Part shown: piece by piece, positions 6,652-7,859 of the stretch | How the letters are laid out: the number at the start of each line of letters is the position of its first letter | How positions within the stretch are numbered: the stretch's first letter is position 1 | Assembly (NCBI GenBank): GCA_024643915.1 | Contig: JAHEMB010000005.1 | Location: 3,509-11,367 of the forward strand | Direction: 5' to 3' | DNA length: 7,859 nucleotides | Source: Rhodothermaceae bacterium | GTDB lineage: Bacteria; Bacteroidota; Rhodothermia; Rhodothermales; JAHEMB01 | Program-made: the position numbers and the translations under genes | Notes under the pieces: model-generated | The model's input: the letters and a program-made list of their open reading frames with translations, nothing else | Told to the model about the DNA's origin: nothing | Databases searched by the model: none

Positions 6652-7859
6652 ATGGCTGCCACCACGGCTACGGCCTTCACGCCCACGGTTTTCGATACCA
6701 CGGGCTACAGGCTCCCCGAGAGTCAGCGGCGGCCCATCCGCTGGTCGCTCTACATCGGCTACCTCGCCCTCACGGCCGGCATCTTCCACGGCTTGTCGCA
6801 GGCGCTCTCCTACGCCGACATCGACATCCTGCCGTATTTCCCCTTCCTGAAGAGCTATTACCAGGGGCTCACGGCGCACGGGGTGGCCAACGCGCTCATC
6901 TTCACCTTTTCGTTCTCGAACGGTTTCCTGCCTCTCCTGACGGCGCGGGCGCTCTCGCGGAGGCTGGTGGGCGGGCTGCTGTGGGGCTCTTTCGGCCTCC
7001 TGGCGGCGGGAAACGTCCTCGTGGTCTACGCCGTCACGTCGAACCAGGCCAGCGTGCTCTACACCTCTTATGCGCCGCTGCAGGCGCACTGGACATACTA
7101 CGTCGGCCTAGCCCTGGTGGTGGTGAGTACGTGGCTGGCCCTGGCGAACATGCTGATCGTGTTGCGGCGCTGGCGGAAAGATCTGCCGGGCGAGCGGATC
7201 CCTCTGCTGGCTTTCATCTCGGTGGCCTCCTACGTGATGTGGGCCCTGGCCTCTATCCCCATCGCGGTGGAGTTCCTGGGCTTCCTGACGCCGTGGACGC
7301 TCGGGCTGATGGATAAAACCGACCCCCTCCTTACACGGACCCTCTTCTGGTTCACCGGGCACGCCATCGTCTATGCCTGGCTCCTCCCGGCCTACGTCGC
7401 GTGGTACGCGCTCGTGCCCCGACAGGCGGGGGGGCGTATTGTCAGCGATTCGCTCACCCGCTTCGTCTTCATCCTTTTCCTCCTACTCTCCATCCCCACC
7501 GGCTTCCACCACCAGTACACCGACCCAGGCATCTCCACTACGATGAAGGCGATCCACGCCGTCCTCACCTTCGGCGTCTTCTTCCCCAGCCTAGCGACGG
7601 CCTTCTCCGTCATGGCTTCCCTGGAGATGGGGGGGCGGAAGGCGGGCGGGCGCGGCCTCGTCGGCTGGATCCCCAAATTGCCCTGGGGCGACCCCTCCCT
7701 CGTCGCCCAGCTCCTCGCGATGATCACGTTCGTCTTCGGCGGCATCACCGGGCTCATCAACGCCTCATTCACGATGAACCAGGTGATCCATAACACCACT
7801 TGGGTGCCGGGGCACTTTCACATGACGGTGGGCAGCGCCGTGACGCTGACCTTCATGGG
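6652..7859 (+). CDS. cbaA: ba3-type (B-family) cytochrome c oxidase subunit I, 3' end outside the window
   Basis: 402 complete codons are present without a stop; Thermus ba3 subunit I has about 560. It is a multi-helix inner-membrane protein that reduces O2 to water at the heme a3/CuB site and pumps protons. Visible ligands are H76 in YYQGLTAHG (low-spin heme), H237 and Y241 in GHAIVY (CuB histidine and its cross-linked tyrosine), H286-H287 in TGFHHQ (CuB), and H388 and H390 in VPGHFH (high-spin and low-spin heme). The K-channel residues known from Thermus have matches four positions later (Y248, Y252, S313, T316), and the fixed offset supports close kinship. The usual proline after the CuB histidine (HPIVY in Thermus) is alanine here. 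The ATG at 6652 has no Shine-Dalgarno; the protein starts with a short soluble segment before helix 1 (about 31-50). It follows subunit II after an unusual 197-base gap. Confidence 0.95.
   Translation, partial: MAATTATAFTPTVFDTTGYRLPESQRRPIRWSLYIGYLALTAGIFHGLSQALSYADIDILPYFPFLKSYYQGLTAHGVANALIFTFSFSNGFLPLLTARALSRRLVGGLLWGSFGLLAAGNVLVVYAVTSNQASVLYTSYAPLQAHWTYYVGLALVVVSTWLALANMLIVLRRWRKDLPGERIPLLAFISVASYVMWALASIPIAVEFLGFLTPWTLGLMDKTDPLLTRTLFWFTGHAIVYAWLLPAYVAWYALVPRQAGGRIVSDSLTRFVFILFLLLSIPTGFHHQYTDPGISTTMKAIHAVLTFGVFFPSLATAFSVMASLEMGGRKAGGRGLVGWIPKLPWGDPSLVAQLLAMITFVFGGITGLINASFTMNQVIHNTTWVPGHFHMTVGSAVTLTFM

Overview
The window is GC-rich, densely coding bacterial DNA carrying core central-metabolism and respiratory genes. 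Protein styles (ATP-type PEP carboxykinase, a YdiJ-like FAD/Fe-S dehydrogenase, a Thermus-like ba3 oxidase) and the mostly absent Shine-Dalgarno sites fit a thermophilic or halophilic member of the Rhodothermota/Bacteroidota side of the tree. That assignment is inference; no rRNA or other marker gene is present.

Layout. (1) Positions 1-227 hold two truncated coding fragments facing each other: the end of a forward frame and, on the minus strand, the first ~50 residues of an inorganic-pyrophosphatase-like protein. Both lose their family-like sequence at the same point, about 78-80, which looks like a rearrangement or an assembly joint. (2) 376-3264 (+) encodes a 962-residue FAD plus [4Fe-4S] plus CCG-domain dehydrogenase of the YdiJ type. 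(3) It converges on 3374-4972 (-), pckA, across a ~110-base spacer with short direct repeats. (4) 4973-5436 is a gene-free, hairpin-rich region upstream of pckA on one side and of the oxidase cluster on the other. (5) 5437 to the window end (+) is a terminal oxidase cluster: a small two-helix membrane protein, subunit IIa, subunit II with a full CuA site, and subunit I cut off by the window edge just after its heme histidines.

How the genes work together. The FAD/Fe-S enzyme probably feeds electrons from a D-2-hydroxyacid (D-2-hydroxyglutarate or D-lactate type) into the respiratory chain. PckA links oxaloacetate and PEP for gluconeogenesis. The ba3-type oxidase reduces oxygen at the end of the chain and is usually linked to growth at low oxygen.

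I found no new defence or mobile system. The best leads are the broken junction at ~79, a ~116-base inverted-repeat element lying inside the oxidase operon between subunits II and I, the unnamed two-helix protein ahead of subunit IIa, and mutually exclusive stem-loops at 5275-5322.
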